Positions 10,251 to 23,162 of a DNA stretch of 64,000 nt are shown here, one piece after another. Source of the stretch: Limonium bicolor (lineage: Eukaryota; Streptophyta; Magnoliopsida; Caryophyllales; Plumbaginaceae); assembly GCA_023374045.1 (NCBI GenBank), contig CM041776.1:121787000-121850999 (forward strand), written 5' to 3'. A program made the position numbers and the translations under genes. The first letter of the stretch is position 1, and each line of letters starts with the position of its first letter. The notes under the pieces are model-generated. The model saw nothing but the letters and a program-made list of their open reading frames with translations, had not been told where the DNA came from and made no database searches.

Positions 10251-13200
10251 TGTAACACCCCTACAACGCTTCTAACAACTACCGAAAACTACGAATCGCA
10301 GCGGAATAACCAACCAAACAATAACTAACGCTTTGGTGTTACAACGCCGTTAACCACCCACGTGGTTAACTAGGCAGAATAAATACAATGTATCGGTCTG
10401 ATGATCAGACTCCCGAGCATAGAATCTAATTTCCATATATATATAAAACATAACCAACCATACCGAGTATTTAATTTACAGCACACCTACCAACCAACAT
10501 AATCATCCATCACTGTATAACAACGGTATCAAAATGTAACGCCTCGGGAGCACAGGCGCATCCCGGGCTCAACAACCAACATAGCCAAAAGTACATCAAC
10601 GACCTAGGACCTAGAGCCACTCTGCTCTCTCTCGATCCATCATCCTGCAATAAAATATGGAGCCCCCGAGGGGGTCAGCAACCTTTGCTGGTATGGCTAA
10701 CGCGCAGCCCATCGGCTACCGGGATACGCGCAACCAATTGTCATAATAACATGGCATCATTTTAGAACATCCAACATATATATATATATATACCATAGCA
10801 TAGCAAGGGAAATTGCATAGCATCATACCAATACACACATAACACCATAAACTTGGTCCTCACAAGGAACCTTCCACCATAGTTAGTATACCATGTGAGC
10901 CTAGAGATTTTTACCAACCCATGTTAAGCTCGTTACCATCCTTGTTACCGTCCGGTTATATAGAACGGTTAACTTATACCAAAGGTGTGTCGGATATAGT
11001 AATCCCAAGCACACCGAAATAACATACGTATGCCCCTATGGCCCGACGTGAGTCAGTAACTAGCTTTGGATAAGCTAAGGGAAGGTAGAAACCAAATTGG
11101 AATACCACCTATACATACACCAAGAGAGCCGAACCGGATATGATAACGACCCCCATCCATCACACGCGTGGCCGGAACAACCGGACTCCTCACTCCCCCG
11201 ATTAGCACTTGTTAGTGATCACACAAATATTTTGTTAAGTCACATACAAGCAAACATTTAGGTCTTGTTAGACAACCAAGGGAAAGGAGTCATAACCTTA
11301 CAACATCATAATGTATAACAACTGTAAACTCTTTTCATGCCTTAATCTTATAAGGTCGTAACACACAGAAAAGCAAACAACACCAAGCCGGTGTAAACCG
11401 GTAGGCAACAGACTGCAAGAAAACCATACCTTGGTCCTTGCCTCGTTTCGTTTCCACCTTGAGAGAATCCTATACACATTAGTAACGTCGGTTAATTATT
11501 TATTAACTTCACACTTACTAAGTATTCAATATGATTGTATGACATGTTTTAATGTCTACCTTACCCTAGGTTACCTTCATTATACACCCTAGGGTTAACT
11601 ACATAAGTCACATTCTTTTCTGTTTTTTTTTTTTTACAAGTTTAGGCCCGACCGGACTTGCCGACCGGACTTGTCCATGTCCGGTCGATTCCAGAGAGTT
11701 TCTCCCCTTCGGAAATTTAGCCCGACCGGACTTGCCAAGTCCGGTCCTATGTCCGGTCGATTCCAGTAACTCAATCCGTACACAAATTACAAGCCCGACC
11801 GACCTTGCAAGTCCGGTCCCAAGGTCGGTCCATTCCAGAAGCCAATTCTCGCAGGGTAAACTGGGCCCGACCGAACTTGCAAGTCGGTCGCAAGTCCGGT
11901 CGCCCCAAATCTTTGTTTTCCTTTTTACATTCAACTCCAAACTTCACCCCATATAACCTAGTACCCCCTAACCTCATTTGGGCACTTCAAACACAACTTA
12001 AGCCATCCTTAAACACTCATAAAACTCATTTTCTAATCCTTAAGCCTTTACTTATATCTTCACAAAATTCCTAACACTTACAATGTTTTCTCCTAGTTTT
12101 TCAAGTGGTGTTTCATACCTAGGATAACTACTATCCCAAAGCTTCTCCTTATTTTAACATCATCTCTCACAACTAATTCCTTATATCCTTCTTGAAACTC
12201 TTTTCCTAGTGTACACTTCTCCTTATTTTACCAAAGTTTGCCTAGGTATTTTTCCTAAGTCCCAAGGTGACTTTGGTACTTACTAAATCTCAAGATCATG
12301 CCTAAGTCCTTATTACACTCTAGAGTACTTCCTAGTTCATCAAAATTCCTTTAAAAACATCATGAACTCCTTATTCATTTCCTACATTTTCTAACTCACC
12401 AACCTTATGTAAACACTTAAAACTTCTTACTTCTTACCTAAATTTTGACATGGATTCCCCTAGAACATTACTAAGCTTAAAAACTTACTTTGCTTTCTCC
12501 ATTAAACACAAAGAACATCTAAAATCACCAAGAACACTCTCATACACAACTTCACCAAATTTACACTACATTACAATATAGTGCATATTTTAAATTGCAT
12601 GGCACTTAGGCCCTTAAATGCATGGCTCTAAAATGCATGGCTCTTAGGCCCTAAGGTGCTTAAATCATAAACACTGAATTTCCACAATATATATGCCTTT
12701 AACCTGCAAATACACTCAACACACACATATGCCCTTTACTAGTCTCTTGAGAACACTTTACTAAGTCATTCACCATTTGCTTTTAGGTAGTTTTAATAAG
12801 CATTTATAAGCTCATTTCTCCTAAGGCATTAAACAACATTAAGTTAGTAGATTTACCTCTTTTTCCAAAATACTTCCTTCTTGATTCCTTACAAAACCGT
12901 ATGGTACTTTGATTCCTTGTCAAGTTCTAGACAATATACACCACCATAATGAGTATTCAAGCTTTGAGCTTCATCTCATTGTAAACCCTAATTTTACATT
13001 GTTTCAAAAACATTAATGTAGTTGTTTTACCTTGATCTTTGAAGGGAGTTTGAATATATAACAAGAGAGGACTCCACCTAGTCCATGAAGAGTTGAAATG
13101 AAGCTAGAACAAAGTCACACAAAGAGCTATATCAATGTGTATTTTCGGTCAAGGTAAGAACATGGAGGAAACATGATTTTTCTTTAGATTCCTTACCTAG

Positions 13201-14145
13201 AAGCAAAGGAGATCAACAATATGTCAAAAGACAAGCTCAAGCTCCTTCAATGGTGGAACACCTTGGCACCGAAATGGGGCTCTTGGAGTTTTGAGAAGAT
13301 AGGAATGAAGAGCTTGATGAGAGGAAGAGATTGGTGGTGTTTGTTTTTGATTTGACAAGTGAGCAAGATTTACAAGAGGTCAAAGTGGGAGTTCTAATGG
13401 TGGTAGTGGTATTACCGAGAGAGAGCAAAGAGAAGAGAGGTAGAAGATGGTGTTTGAAACCGTGGGAATGAAGGAAAGAAATGAGAATGAGATAGGATTT
13501 GCTTTAAGAAGATATTTATGCTTATAAAGTAAAAAGTAAGTTACTTAGTTTGCTTTACTTACTTATTACATTAACTAGAGAGTGGTGAGTCACCACACTT
13601 ATAAAACCGGCCCCCTTTATTAGTATGAGGGTATTTTAGTCTTTGTTTGTCAATTTAATTACTTAATACACATATGTTATAAACTAGCTTATAAAAATCA
13701 CTATTCACCTAAACAAGGCACTTAGAAGTGAAATTTTGATTTCCCATTAATATAGCCACCCAAATGTGATACTATATAGTACACATATATATTTAAGAGT
13801 AATGATGGACATTTAGCCATTCAAAACTCATTTACAAGACAATTTTTCAAAAATGTGCTTTAAGACTTCTTAAAGCACATTTTGGTTTTAACTTGTTTTC
13901 AAGCTTGGTTTCTTTGGTAACTGATTTAATATGTTCATTAATACATATATAAGGTCTTGGTAAGTTCATTAGGTCTTACCCAAGCCTATTCCAAGCTTAG
14001 AGCACATTTTAGCTCTTATTGACTTTAAAGCACATTTTGTGTTTGCTTTTGTTTAAATTTGTTACTAGTGTTTTTAAGACTCTTTTTAGTCTTAATAAAT
14101 CATGTTTTAATGTTTAACCAACATACCAAGGTTTGGGGTATTTCA
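10251..14145 (-). repeat. 5' LTR of the Ty3/gypsy element (right copy)
   Basis: It runs from TGTAACACCC to GGGTATTTCA, 3895 bp, matching the left LTR throughout. In the stretches I compared by eye most differences are one- or two-base indels, with a few C/T changes. It contains the same decamer array (11645-11905) and the same short hairpin (10663-10674) as the left copy. Confidence 0.95.
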
Positions 14146-17100
14146 TTTTGACATGCCACAATTGGTAATCTTAAAAGGGTTAAAAATGACCTTCTAAATC
14201 AGTTGGTGTGACTAGCACAAGGTGCTCTATAGGGCCGATTTTAAGGGCAAAAAAACTAGTATAATTTGCCTTAAAAGTTATAAAGGCTTTAAAACAGAAT
14301 GACTCATCATCATCCATGTGCTATAATACTTAATGCAAAGATTTTTACTCATTTGACCAGAGAGCTGTCGAAATTATGCTAGAGAACATGGCCAAGTTGG
14401 CTAGACAAAAACAAATGCTGAAAGCAAAAAAGTAGATTCCTTTCTTTTTGCCTTTTGATTCTTAAGCTAGTAACCTTCCTTGCTTGTTTCTTAGCTCTCC
14501 TCCACCGGTTTTTTGAGCCCATTCAAGCCTCCAATTCGTGCACCTACATGAAGAAGAAGACCAAGTCAATTGACATTGAAAAATGAAAGGAATAAACTCA
14601 CCTTTTCTCACCTTGTCTTCTAGCCAAATAATTGCCTTGCCAACTCTTGCTTAGTCACTCCACATGCCGGTTTTTAGGCTGGAAAAGAGATCATTTATTG
14701 AGCCAATCAACCATGAATTAACTAAGGAAAAGAATTGTCAAATGACATTAAAATTTGACAAAACAAAATCAATTTCCAAATGCCTTCTTTCATTTACGTG
14801 AGTGAGCTTCACTTTCTTCCTTGCCCTCTTCTTGCACGGTTTGGTAAGCTCCCTCCTCTCTCTTCTAGCTTCATCTTCTTCCTTTGAAGCTCTTAAGTCC
14901 ATTAATGGAGTTTTAACTTCTATCTTCATCTTAAGGTAATTCCTAGCATTTCTTGGCAAGTCTTGAAGCAAAACTCTTCCTAGCATATCAAGGTGGGGTC
15001 GGCCACATTTAGTTCTCCAAGGGGATTGTCCAAACCAACATTAACCAAGGAGCATCTCAAGGTTATCTTAAGGTAGGTTTTAAAGCTTGAAAATCCTTAA
15101 AACACATTTTTGTGTGTAACCAAGTTCTACCTCTTCTAAGTCTCTTTTCTTCTTCATTTTGATGAAGGAAACTTGCTCTTCATCTACCTTTGGTGAGCCG
15201 AAATTATAAGAGAAAAAGTCTAAGGTAAAGTATTGAAAAACTACTTACAAATCTACTTAAGATCTTTGTTGAAGATCTAACTCCTAAACACCTTCACCTC
15301 TTGCATAAAACCGAAGAGGAGCATCAAGTTTACCTATGAGAAAGCTTGGAGATTCAAGAAGAAGTTCAAGCACTTAACCACCTTTGTTAAGAAGTAAGTT
15401 TATAACTAAGTAAATCCTTATGTTATAAGCTTTGTTAAGCTTCTAAAAATTGTACAAAAATTATGGACATCTCCTAGGCTAAATAATACCGAAACTATAT
15501 GGTTTATATGCCAAAAATATAATCTATAACATATATAGAAAATATTTACCTTAAGACACATTTTGTGTCATAGAATTTGTTTATGTTACAAATTAATTAG
15601 GCCGAAAAGTCTAGGGCAAAAATGCTTTATTTTAAGCTAAGAATCAATATAAGACATTACAATAATTTTTACATGAGTTATATGACTCATATGAATTTAT
15701 GTACATTTATTATGACATATAAATCCACTTTCATATACTATATGGTCACTAAATAATATGGCCGAATACCTAAGTGTTAAATAGGTATTATGACCTACTT
15801 AGGTATATAAACTTATACTATAAAGTTTGGTGAGTTAAAAATATTATTTAGTGCTTAAATGGCTAATTAATTAAGTTATGTGGCTTAAATGCAATTTTAC
15901 AAAGTTTAGTGCAAATTTGTGAAAGCCGAGAGCTAAGGGGTATTTAGTGTAATTATGATATAATATAAGGTTAGGAATTAAGTTTATGAATTTTAGATAA
16001 TTTAAACAAAGCCTTAAGATAACTTTTATAAAGTTTTGGGCTATTATGTAATTTATAAAAGTTGATATGAACTTTGTAAATTATTAGTGGGCGAATTGAT
16101 AATTAAGAGAATCATTGAGTTCACTTTCGAAATTTTGAAGGATTAAATATTTAGGCTTTAGATTATAAGTTATTAAGATACTAATATAAAGTTTTAGGGT
16201 GAAATGTAATTAAGGAGAAATAAATGACATAGCCGAATTACTTTGGGGTTAGTTTGGTAATTTAAGAATTTATATATATATTCGGCATTTATGGAGAATT
16301 AAAATTAAAACTATAGTTTTAAAGACATTATGTAAAGATTATAAGATTTTGTGGCTAAATTGCAATTATAGAAAGTATATAAATATATGCCGAGATTTTG
16401 AGGGGCTAAGATGTAATTCTTGAAAGTTAGAATATTTATAAGTTATGTCCAAAAGATTAGTGGTGGTTTTGTAATTAATTAGATGAGAATTAAAACTATT
16501 TTATATAAAGAGATTAGAATTTAAGTGTAAAGTTTATGAATTAATGTGGTTGTTTTGTAAATAACCGAAATACAAGTTTAAGAATTTAGATTTAAATAAA
16601 TATAGGTCCTATATGGATATTTGGAGGATTTAGAAGAAAGAATTTTGATTAAAGGAATTATGGAATTGAAACTATGGCTTACATGGTTATAAGGAATTAA
16701 AAGATAAACATAAATATTATTTATGGTTAAAAGGAGAATAATAAAACTATAAGAATTTTATGTCTATGTATGACATATAAATATAGTTAAGAAATTATAA
16801 GTTGTTATGTCACCTAGACAAATAAAATAAACAACAAATGCAATGAACACATATATGTGCATTAAAGGATGTATAAATAAATCAAAAGGAATAACAATAA
16901 GTTATACATAAATCATGAGGTAATTAAAAGAAATAAACCTCACATGAAATAACAAATACGAGATTTGTTAAATGATCCAATAGAATTATTATATAAGGGT
17001 AACATAAATTAACCCTCTCAGTCAATCCTATTCTAGGACTCTGTTTGACCAGACGTTGACCGGGAATTAAACGAGTACAGTCTACGGTGAACGGTATGGG

Positions 17101-18302
17101 ATTCTTGCAACCTGTTTTCTAACGGATTACACCGGCTTGTGTGCTATCTGTTGTTTGAAATAACGACCAAGATAATTAATGTAAAATGTTGTTTTACTCT
17201 TGTGCACTGTTGTATTATTTTATGTGCGTGATTATTGCTGACTACAACGTGTATGTCCCACGCATACAAACACTACTATACCAGTGGATTAAATACCTGC
17301 GCTTCAGTATACCGAGGACTTGTACTCAAGTCTCTCACTAACTTCACTTTATAACAAACGTCATTATCCTAAACGTGATAATTGACATTATACATTGGGT
17401 TCTTGTCAACATCTTATATGACACCTAACAATTCTATACTTCGAGAATGAGGAGCCCAGTTGGATCTGGCCATGCATGCTACAGGAGTTGTACCTGTCTC
17501 AGGTCGTCTCCTACTACGTCGCGACGGAACATTCAGTTGGGAGGAAGACTCTATTCCTTCCGGGATTCAAATGCCCTCAGTTCAGTTTGAGGAAGACTTC
17601 TTTCCTAGTGGGATTCATTTTCCCACGCCACTCAGTTCAGGGTTAACTACGTTATCTCCTGGGGTTTTTATACCCAACCTTTCTCTATACGAGGTCACTA
17701 TACCTCCACTATATTGATATACTTTTATAGATCTGTCAGTCCCACTGTGTGGACCCGACAGCTATCAGACATTTCAGTTCAGCTAACTTGACCTTCTGTG
17801 TCTTGTTCTATGTGACTTATTGTCCTTGTTTGGATACTTGTTATCATCAGATTATGCTTGTTTACAGCTTTATAAAAATGAACTGCATGTGTTCGACAAA
17901 GTAGTTGGTGTGGCCCGGTAGACGAGATGGCCTGCACGTTTTCCATACCAGCATTGTTTTGCTGAGCCCCTTTGGGGCACCCCCATTTTTCAGGTACCTG
18001 AAGTTTAAGAAGATCACCACACTGAGTGTAGGTGGGGTAGACCAAGCTTTGGGAGTCTACTATTAGTTAATTATTTTCTTTCAGTATTTTACTTTGAGTT
18101 GATTCCTAGTATCTCGGGTTGTATCTGTATTCCACGACGTGACATTTGAGGATTGTATTTGGAAGACTTAGCCTTGTTGGTCACAAGGGTGGCCAACGGC
18201 ATTGTAATACCGCCCGGTTGTTATATTTATTTCCGCTGCAGTTGTATTTATTTGGAGAGTGATCGCCGTTCAGTTTATTGGATTTCGGGTTGGGGTAGTA
18301 CA
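14146..18302 (+). repeat. Remnant of an older LTR, plus orientation, interrupted by the Ty3 element
   Basis: No gene is visible. Near its right end it shares landmarks, in the same order, with the solo LTR at 47425-51837. These are the exact 15-mer CGGCTTGTGTGCTAT (17133 and 50551), CATGCATGCTA (about 17471 and 50830), ACCAGCATT followed by a C/G hairpin (17966-17978 and 51510-51522), and a terminal ...GGGGTAGTACA against ...GGGGTGTTACA. Its 5' part is probably left of the window, split off by the Ty3 insertion. Reading frames at 17460-17717 and 17779-18045 are not convincing genes. The middle (15450-17000) is very AT-rich. Confidence 0.6.
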
Positions 18303-20836
18303 TTATCAAATTTCCATCAATATCAATATTAACTATCATTGACTTCTATTCGATAGTAAAACAATCAAGGATGTTCTATTCTAATTAACAGACGAATTGG
18401 ACATGATTTAAATAGTTAGATGTATCAACATTAACTACATCAACGTCTGTTCGAACTTACCGATCAATTCCACTAAATTCATGTCCATTAAAGAAGAATT
18501 TATTTCAAATTCATTGAAATTGTCTATCATTCCCCTCAATTCATGTCCATTGAAGAAGAATCTGTGTGAAATTATCAAAATTGCCTATCAATATTGACAT
18601 TAACTATCATTGACTTCTTACTCGATAGTAAAATAATCAAGCCTGTTCTAATTTAATTACCAGACAAATTAGACACCAATCTAAATAGTTAGATGTATCG
18701 ACATTAACTATCATCGACGTCTTATTTGAAATTGCCTATCAATTCCACTAATTTGATGTCCGTTGAAAAATAATCTATTTGAAATTCATCGAAATTGTCT
18801 ATCATTTCTCTCAATTTCATGTCCATTGAAGATGAGTCTATTTGAAATTATCAATATTGCCTATCAATATCGACATTAACTATCATTGACTTTTTATTCG
18901 ATAGTAAAACAATCAAGCCGGTTATATTCCAATTAACAAACGAATTGGACACCGATCTAAATTAGTTAGATGTATCGACATTAACTATCATCGACGTCTT
19001 GTTTGAACTTGCCTATTAATTCCACTAATATCATGTCAATTAAAGAATAATCTATTTGAAATTCATCGAAATTGTCTATCATTTCCCTCAATTTCACTTC
19101 CATTGAAGAAGAATCTATTAAAATTATCAGTATTGCCTATCAATATCGACATTAACTATCATTGACTTCTTATTCAATAGTAAAACAATCAAGCCTGTTC
19201 TATTCTAATTAGCAGACGAATTGGACCCACAATCTAAATAGTTAGATGTATCGACATTAACTATCATCGACGTCTTATTTGAAATTTCCTATCAATTCCA
19301 CTAATTTCATGTCCGTTGAAGAATAATCTATTTGAAATTCATCGAATTGTCTATCATTTCCCTCAATTTCACGTCCATTGAAGATGAGTCTATTTGAAAT
19401 TATCATTATTACCTATCAATATCGACATCAACTATCATTGACTTCTTATTCGTTAGTAAAACAAACAAGCCTGTTCTATTCTAATTAGCAGCGAATAAAA
19501 CACCAATCTAAATAGTTAGATGTATCGACATTAACTATCATCGACGTCTTGTTTGAAATTTTCGATCAATTCCACAAATATCATGTCCATTGAAAATGAA
19601 AATCTATCTAAAAATTTCTAAATTGTCATCATTTCACTAATTTCACGTCGTTGAAGAAGAATTTATGATAAACATCTAAATTGTCTATCATTTCCATTAA
19701 TTTCATGCCCATTGAAGAAGAAATTATTGGAAATGATATACAATTTCGATGACTTTCAATTAGAAACTTCTTCTGCGTTCATGAAATAAGTGGAATAGAC
19801 AATTTCAATGACATTAAAATATATTCTTCTTGAACAGACGTGAAATTAGTGGAAATGATATACAAATTTGATGATTTTTAAATAGATTCTTCTTCAATAG
19901 ACGTGAAATAGAGGGAACTGATAGACAATTTTAATGAATTTCAAATAGATATTCTTCAACGGACATGAAATTAGTGGAATTGATAGGCAATTTCAAATAA
20001 GACTTCGATGTAGTTAATGTCGATACATCTAACTATTTTAGATTGGTGTCCAATTCGTCTGCTAATTAGAATAGATCAGGCTTGATTGTTTACTATTGAA
20101 TAAGAAGTCAATGATAGTTAATGTCGATATTGATAGGCAATATGATGATAATTTTTTAATAGATCTTCTTCAATGGAAGTGAAATTGAGGGAAATGATAG
20201 ACAATTTCGATGAATTTCAAATAGATTATTCTTTAATTGACATGATATTAGTGGAATTAATAGGCAAGTTCAACAAGACGTCGATGATAGTTAATGTCGA
20301 TACATCTAACTATTTAGATCGGTGTCCAATTGTCTGGTAATTAAAATAGAATAGGGTTGATTGTTTTACTATCGAATAAGAAGCCAATGATAGTTATGTC
20401 AATATTGATAGGAAATTTTGATAATTTCACACAGATTCTTCTCAATGGACATGAAAATGGGGGAAAAGGTAATAATTTTGATGATTGTCAAATAAATTCT
20501 TCTTTAATGGACATGAATTTAGTGGAATTGATAGTAAGTTCGAACAAGACGTCGATGATAGTTAATGTCGATACATCTAACTATTTAGATTGGTGTCCAA
20601 TTCATCTGTTAATTAGAATAAACATGCTTGATTGTTTTTACTATGGAATAAAAGTCAATGATAGTTAATATTGATATTGATAGGAAAATTTTGATAATTC
20701 AAATAGATTCTTCGTCAATGGACATGAAATTAGTGGAAATGATAGACAATTTCAATGAATTTCAAATAGATTCTTCTTCAACGGAATGAAATTAGTGGTT
20801 GATGGGCAATTTCGAACAAGACGTCGATGATAGTAA
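18303..20836. repeat. Giant palindromic tandem array (275 bp units, five forward then inverted)
   Basis: The phrase GATGTATCGACATTAACTAT recurs at 18419 (diverged), 18692, 18969, 19245 and 19519, a period of 273-277 bp. Its reverse complement recurs near 20021, 20299 and 20569, and the array then breaks off inside a fourth inverted unit. The turning point is near 19760. Each unit contains several related blocks of the type TTTCATGTCCATTGAAGA. No coding capacity is seen. Transcribed from either side, the RNA could fold back over more than 1 kb. Confidence 0.9.
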
Positions 20837-20840
20837 TGTT

Positions 20841-21210
20841 GTGCTTAAGATAAATAATACATATATCATAAAAATATCAGCAAAGTATACCATGACAAAG
20901 TAGACGAAAAGACGAACGCGTTGGCGCAAACGGATCGAAAAACGGAGCTATAACGAAGAAGATATGGCGATTTTAAGACCGGAACCCGGCGCAGGCGCCG
21001 GTAAAGAAGAGACGGCGCCGGCGCCGGTAAACGAATGACGCGCGCGTTACCGGCGCCTGCGCTGGGTTCCGGTCTTAAAATCGCCATATCTTCTTCGTTA
21101 TAACTCCGTTTTTTGATCCGTTTGCGCCGACGCGTTCGTCTTTTCGTCTACTTTGTCATGGTATACTTTGCTGATAATTTTTATGATATATTTTTTACTT
21201 ATATAAGTAC
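20841..21210. repeat. 370 bp near-perfect inverted repeat (MITE-like hairpin)
   Basis: The arms (20841 to about 20998 and about 21050-21210) are reverse complements with few mismatches. They cover AGCAAAGTATACCATGACAA, AAGTAGACGAAAAGACGAAC and GAAGAAGATATGGCGATTTT. The centre is a GC-rich loop with repeated GGCGCCGG. The outer ends are GTGCTTA and its partner TAAGTAC. No clear TSD is visible. The reading frame across it is an artefact of the palindrome. Confidence 0.85.
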
Positions 21211-21511
21211 TTTGGAATCCTTCTTAGCTTTTTTCGAACCATTTTTAATAAATTTTGCCTACATTAGCCCAAATTGGTCATTTTCCGACTAAGCGTATTG
21301 GAATTCCGACTGTGTGTAATGAAATTTGGGGGTCACTTGTAATATGTCACAAATGTGGGTAAATATAGTAAATTCTGAAAGATTTAAAGCAGGGGCAAAA
21401 TCGTAAAGTTTTTTAAAATTCCGACTGTGCGAATTGCGAAGTGAAAACACGACTGAACGTACGAGTTCAGTAAAACAAATACAAACAGTGTGATTAAGAA
21501 GAAGGTCATAT
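21211..21511. other. Host flank without a recognised gene; ends in the LINE target-site duplication
   Basis: No gene or repeat is recognised. The last 16 bases (21496-21511, AAGAAGAAGGTCATAT) recur at 34195-34210 and are the TSD of the L1 LINE. Confidence 0.7.
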
Positions 21512-22780
21512 TACAGAGAACGGCGGAAATAAGTTTCTGCCCGTAAAACCCGTTGAGTTTCCAGTTTCTGCCCGTACCCTTTTTGTACGCGCCTCACGCG
21601 CTTCTACTCGAACGTTTTCCCCCTCCCCTTCCTCCAATCCCTGCAACCTTCCTCTGACGTCCCGTTAAGCTGCAGCGTCGGAGCTCTGGTAGGGTGGTCC
21701 ACCTCGTCGCCGGCTCCGCCTGGTGGCGCCGGCCCCACCGCCGGGGTGCTTCCCCCCCTTCACCCCACCCTATCTCCTCCTCCCTTCTGTACATGGGGAT
21801 ACGCAGCCCTTCGACCCGCTCCACCCCAGGCCTGCCTTCTCCTCCGCCTTCCTCCCATGGAGGCCCTTCCAAAGTCGCCGAGGCGTCGAAGCTTCCCCTC
21901 TTCTCCGCCGTGGTCTCTGGTGTGTAGCCCCTCCTTCAGCTCTCTCCGTCATCCTCCCAGCTGCGTCCCCCTCCTGATCCGTCCCCTGTCGTGAGCGCAG
22001 GTCTGCTGTCTTCCGCAGGTGTGTGTGCTGCCCTGCCCTCCTTTGTCGTCCTCTTTCCTCCCCTTGGTGCTTCCGTTCGTAGCAGTGCAGCTGAAGCCGT
22101 GGGCTCTGTCTCGACGGTTCCTGGAGCAGAAGGCGCGGGCTCCCTCCTTGGCGATTCTGTTCGTGGCTCAATTTATGAGGCCGTGGGCTCCGTCTCGTTG
22201 TGTAGGTACCTGTGCAAAAGAAGCGGGCTCCCTCTCGTTGGCTCCTGGCTCTGAAGGCGTGATCGTGGGTAGGAGGGATGCTCCCTAGTGGTGGACCTCT
22301 CTTCCTTTGGCCCGGCAATGATGTCAACGCTAGCGCCTCCCGACCATTCCAGATTATGGTGATTGTTTTTTGGGTAGTCAAGACCCTAACTTGCCTAACC
22401 AGGCGGGGTGTGAGTCAAGCTCCTTCTAAGATTGCTAGTGCCCGGCCTCTTTGTTGGACCGGCAGCTCCCCTGGGTTAACTTAATCGTGCATAGAAATGG
22501 GTGTGTGCAAGTGGTGACCGCTGATAGCGTTCTAGACCCGCCCAAGGTGCTGATTGCGCCGGTCTCCTGGTTGATGTGGCCTTGCAAGAGTATCTCAATC
22601 GCCCCGACGCTCCTCTGGTGGAGCCTCCCCCCAAGCGGCACCTCCCGGGCTGCCCCCCATTCAGGCAAGCCGCCTATGGTGAAGCGATCGTCTAAAACCC
22701 AGACATCAAGTAAGTCCACTAACCCTTCTTTTCGGATAGCTACTTGCTAAGCAAAAGTCTAGTTCTGGTGTATCGCTGCA
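21512..22780 (+). other. LINE 5' leader region (GC-rich)
   Basis: About 1.27 kb rich in C and T, lying between the TSD and the first clear ORF1 codons. Several overlapping frames here are open on both strands, as expected from base composition. The piece 22575-22685 could be an upstream part of ORF1 (VALQEYLNRPDAP), but it ends in a stop. Confidence 0.5.
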
Positions 22781-22930
22781 ATGGATGATGTGAATATGCC
22801 TAACCCTGAATGCTCATACGTTTCTATTGAGGAAGAGGACATTTCCTCCGAGATTGAATATTGGAGGAACTCTTTAGTGGGCCACATATGGGAAAAGAAG
22901 TTTGGTTTTAATATAGTTAAGGATTTATTA

Positions 22931-23162
22931 CTCCCTCCGTCCTGAATTGACCGTCCTGTTTACTATTTGGACATGTCGTTTGACTTCAATTTTAACATAT
23001 AAGATAAATTAATTTTGAAATTTATTTTTTGTATATGAATCCTTACATGATAAACTATATATTACAAAATTAGTTTTATAAATTATTTATCTTATATACT
23101 TAATATTGAAGTGGAAAAACGTGCCATAAAGCAAAACAGGACGGTCAATTCAGGAGAGGGAG
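22931..23162. mobile_element. Stowaway-type MITE (232 bp) in LINE ORF1
   Basis: The terminal inverted repeats start CTCCCTCCGTCCTGAATTG on the left and, reversed, CTCCCTCTCCTGAATTG on the right. It is flanked by TA on both sides (22929-22930 and 23163-23164), the Tc1/mariner-type target duplication. It has no coding capacity. Confidence 0.92.

Larger units (their letters stand above)
1..14145 (-). mobile_element. Ty3/gypsy LTR retrotransposon carrying an AlkB-like gene, nearly complete
   Basis: Window position 1 matches position 10314 in the right repeat, so the left LTR begins about 63 bases outside the window. Each LTR is about 3895 bp, has TG...CA ends and flanks a 6.4 kb internal region. 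On the minus strand the order is primer site, gag, AlkB-like frame, protease, reverse transcriptase, RNase H, integrase and polypurine tract. Integrase lying after reverse transcriptase is the Ty3/gypsy order. Long LTRs, iMet priming and a chromodomain-like tail suggest the chromovirus branch (Tekay/Del-like by general resemblance), but I could not build a tree. The right flank TTTTG is the candidate TSD; its partner lies outside the window. The element sits inside an older LTR remnant that resumes at 14146. Confidence 0.95.

Noticed and set aside
20866..21087. 73-residue minus frame
   Set aside because: It spans both arms of the palindrome and is an artefact of inverted sequence.
21594..22381. 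Several overlapping long frames on both strands
   Set aside because: They lie in the C/T-rich LINE leader, overlap each other in many frames and show no family motif.
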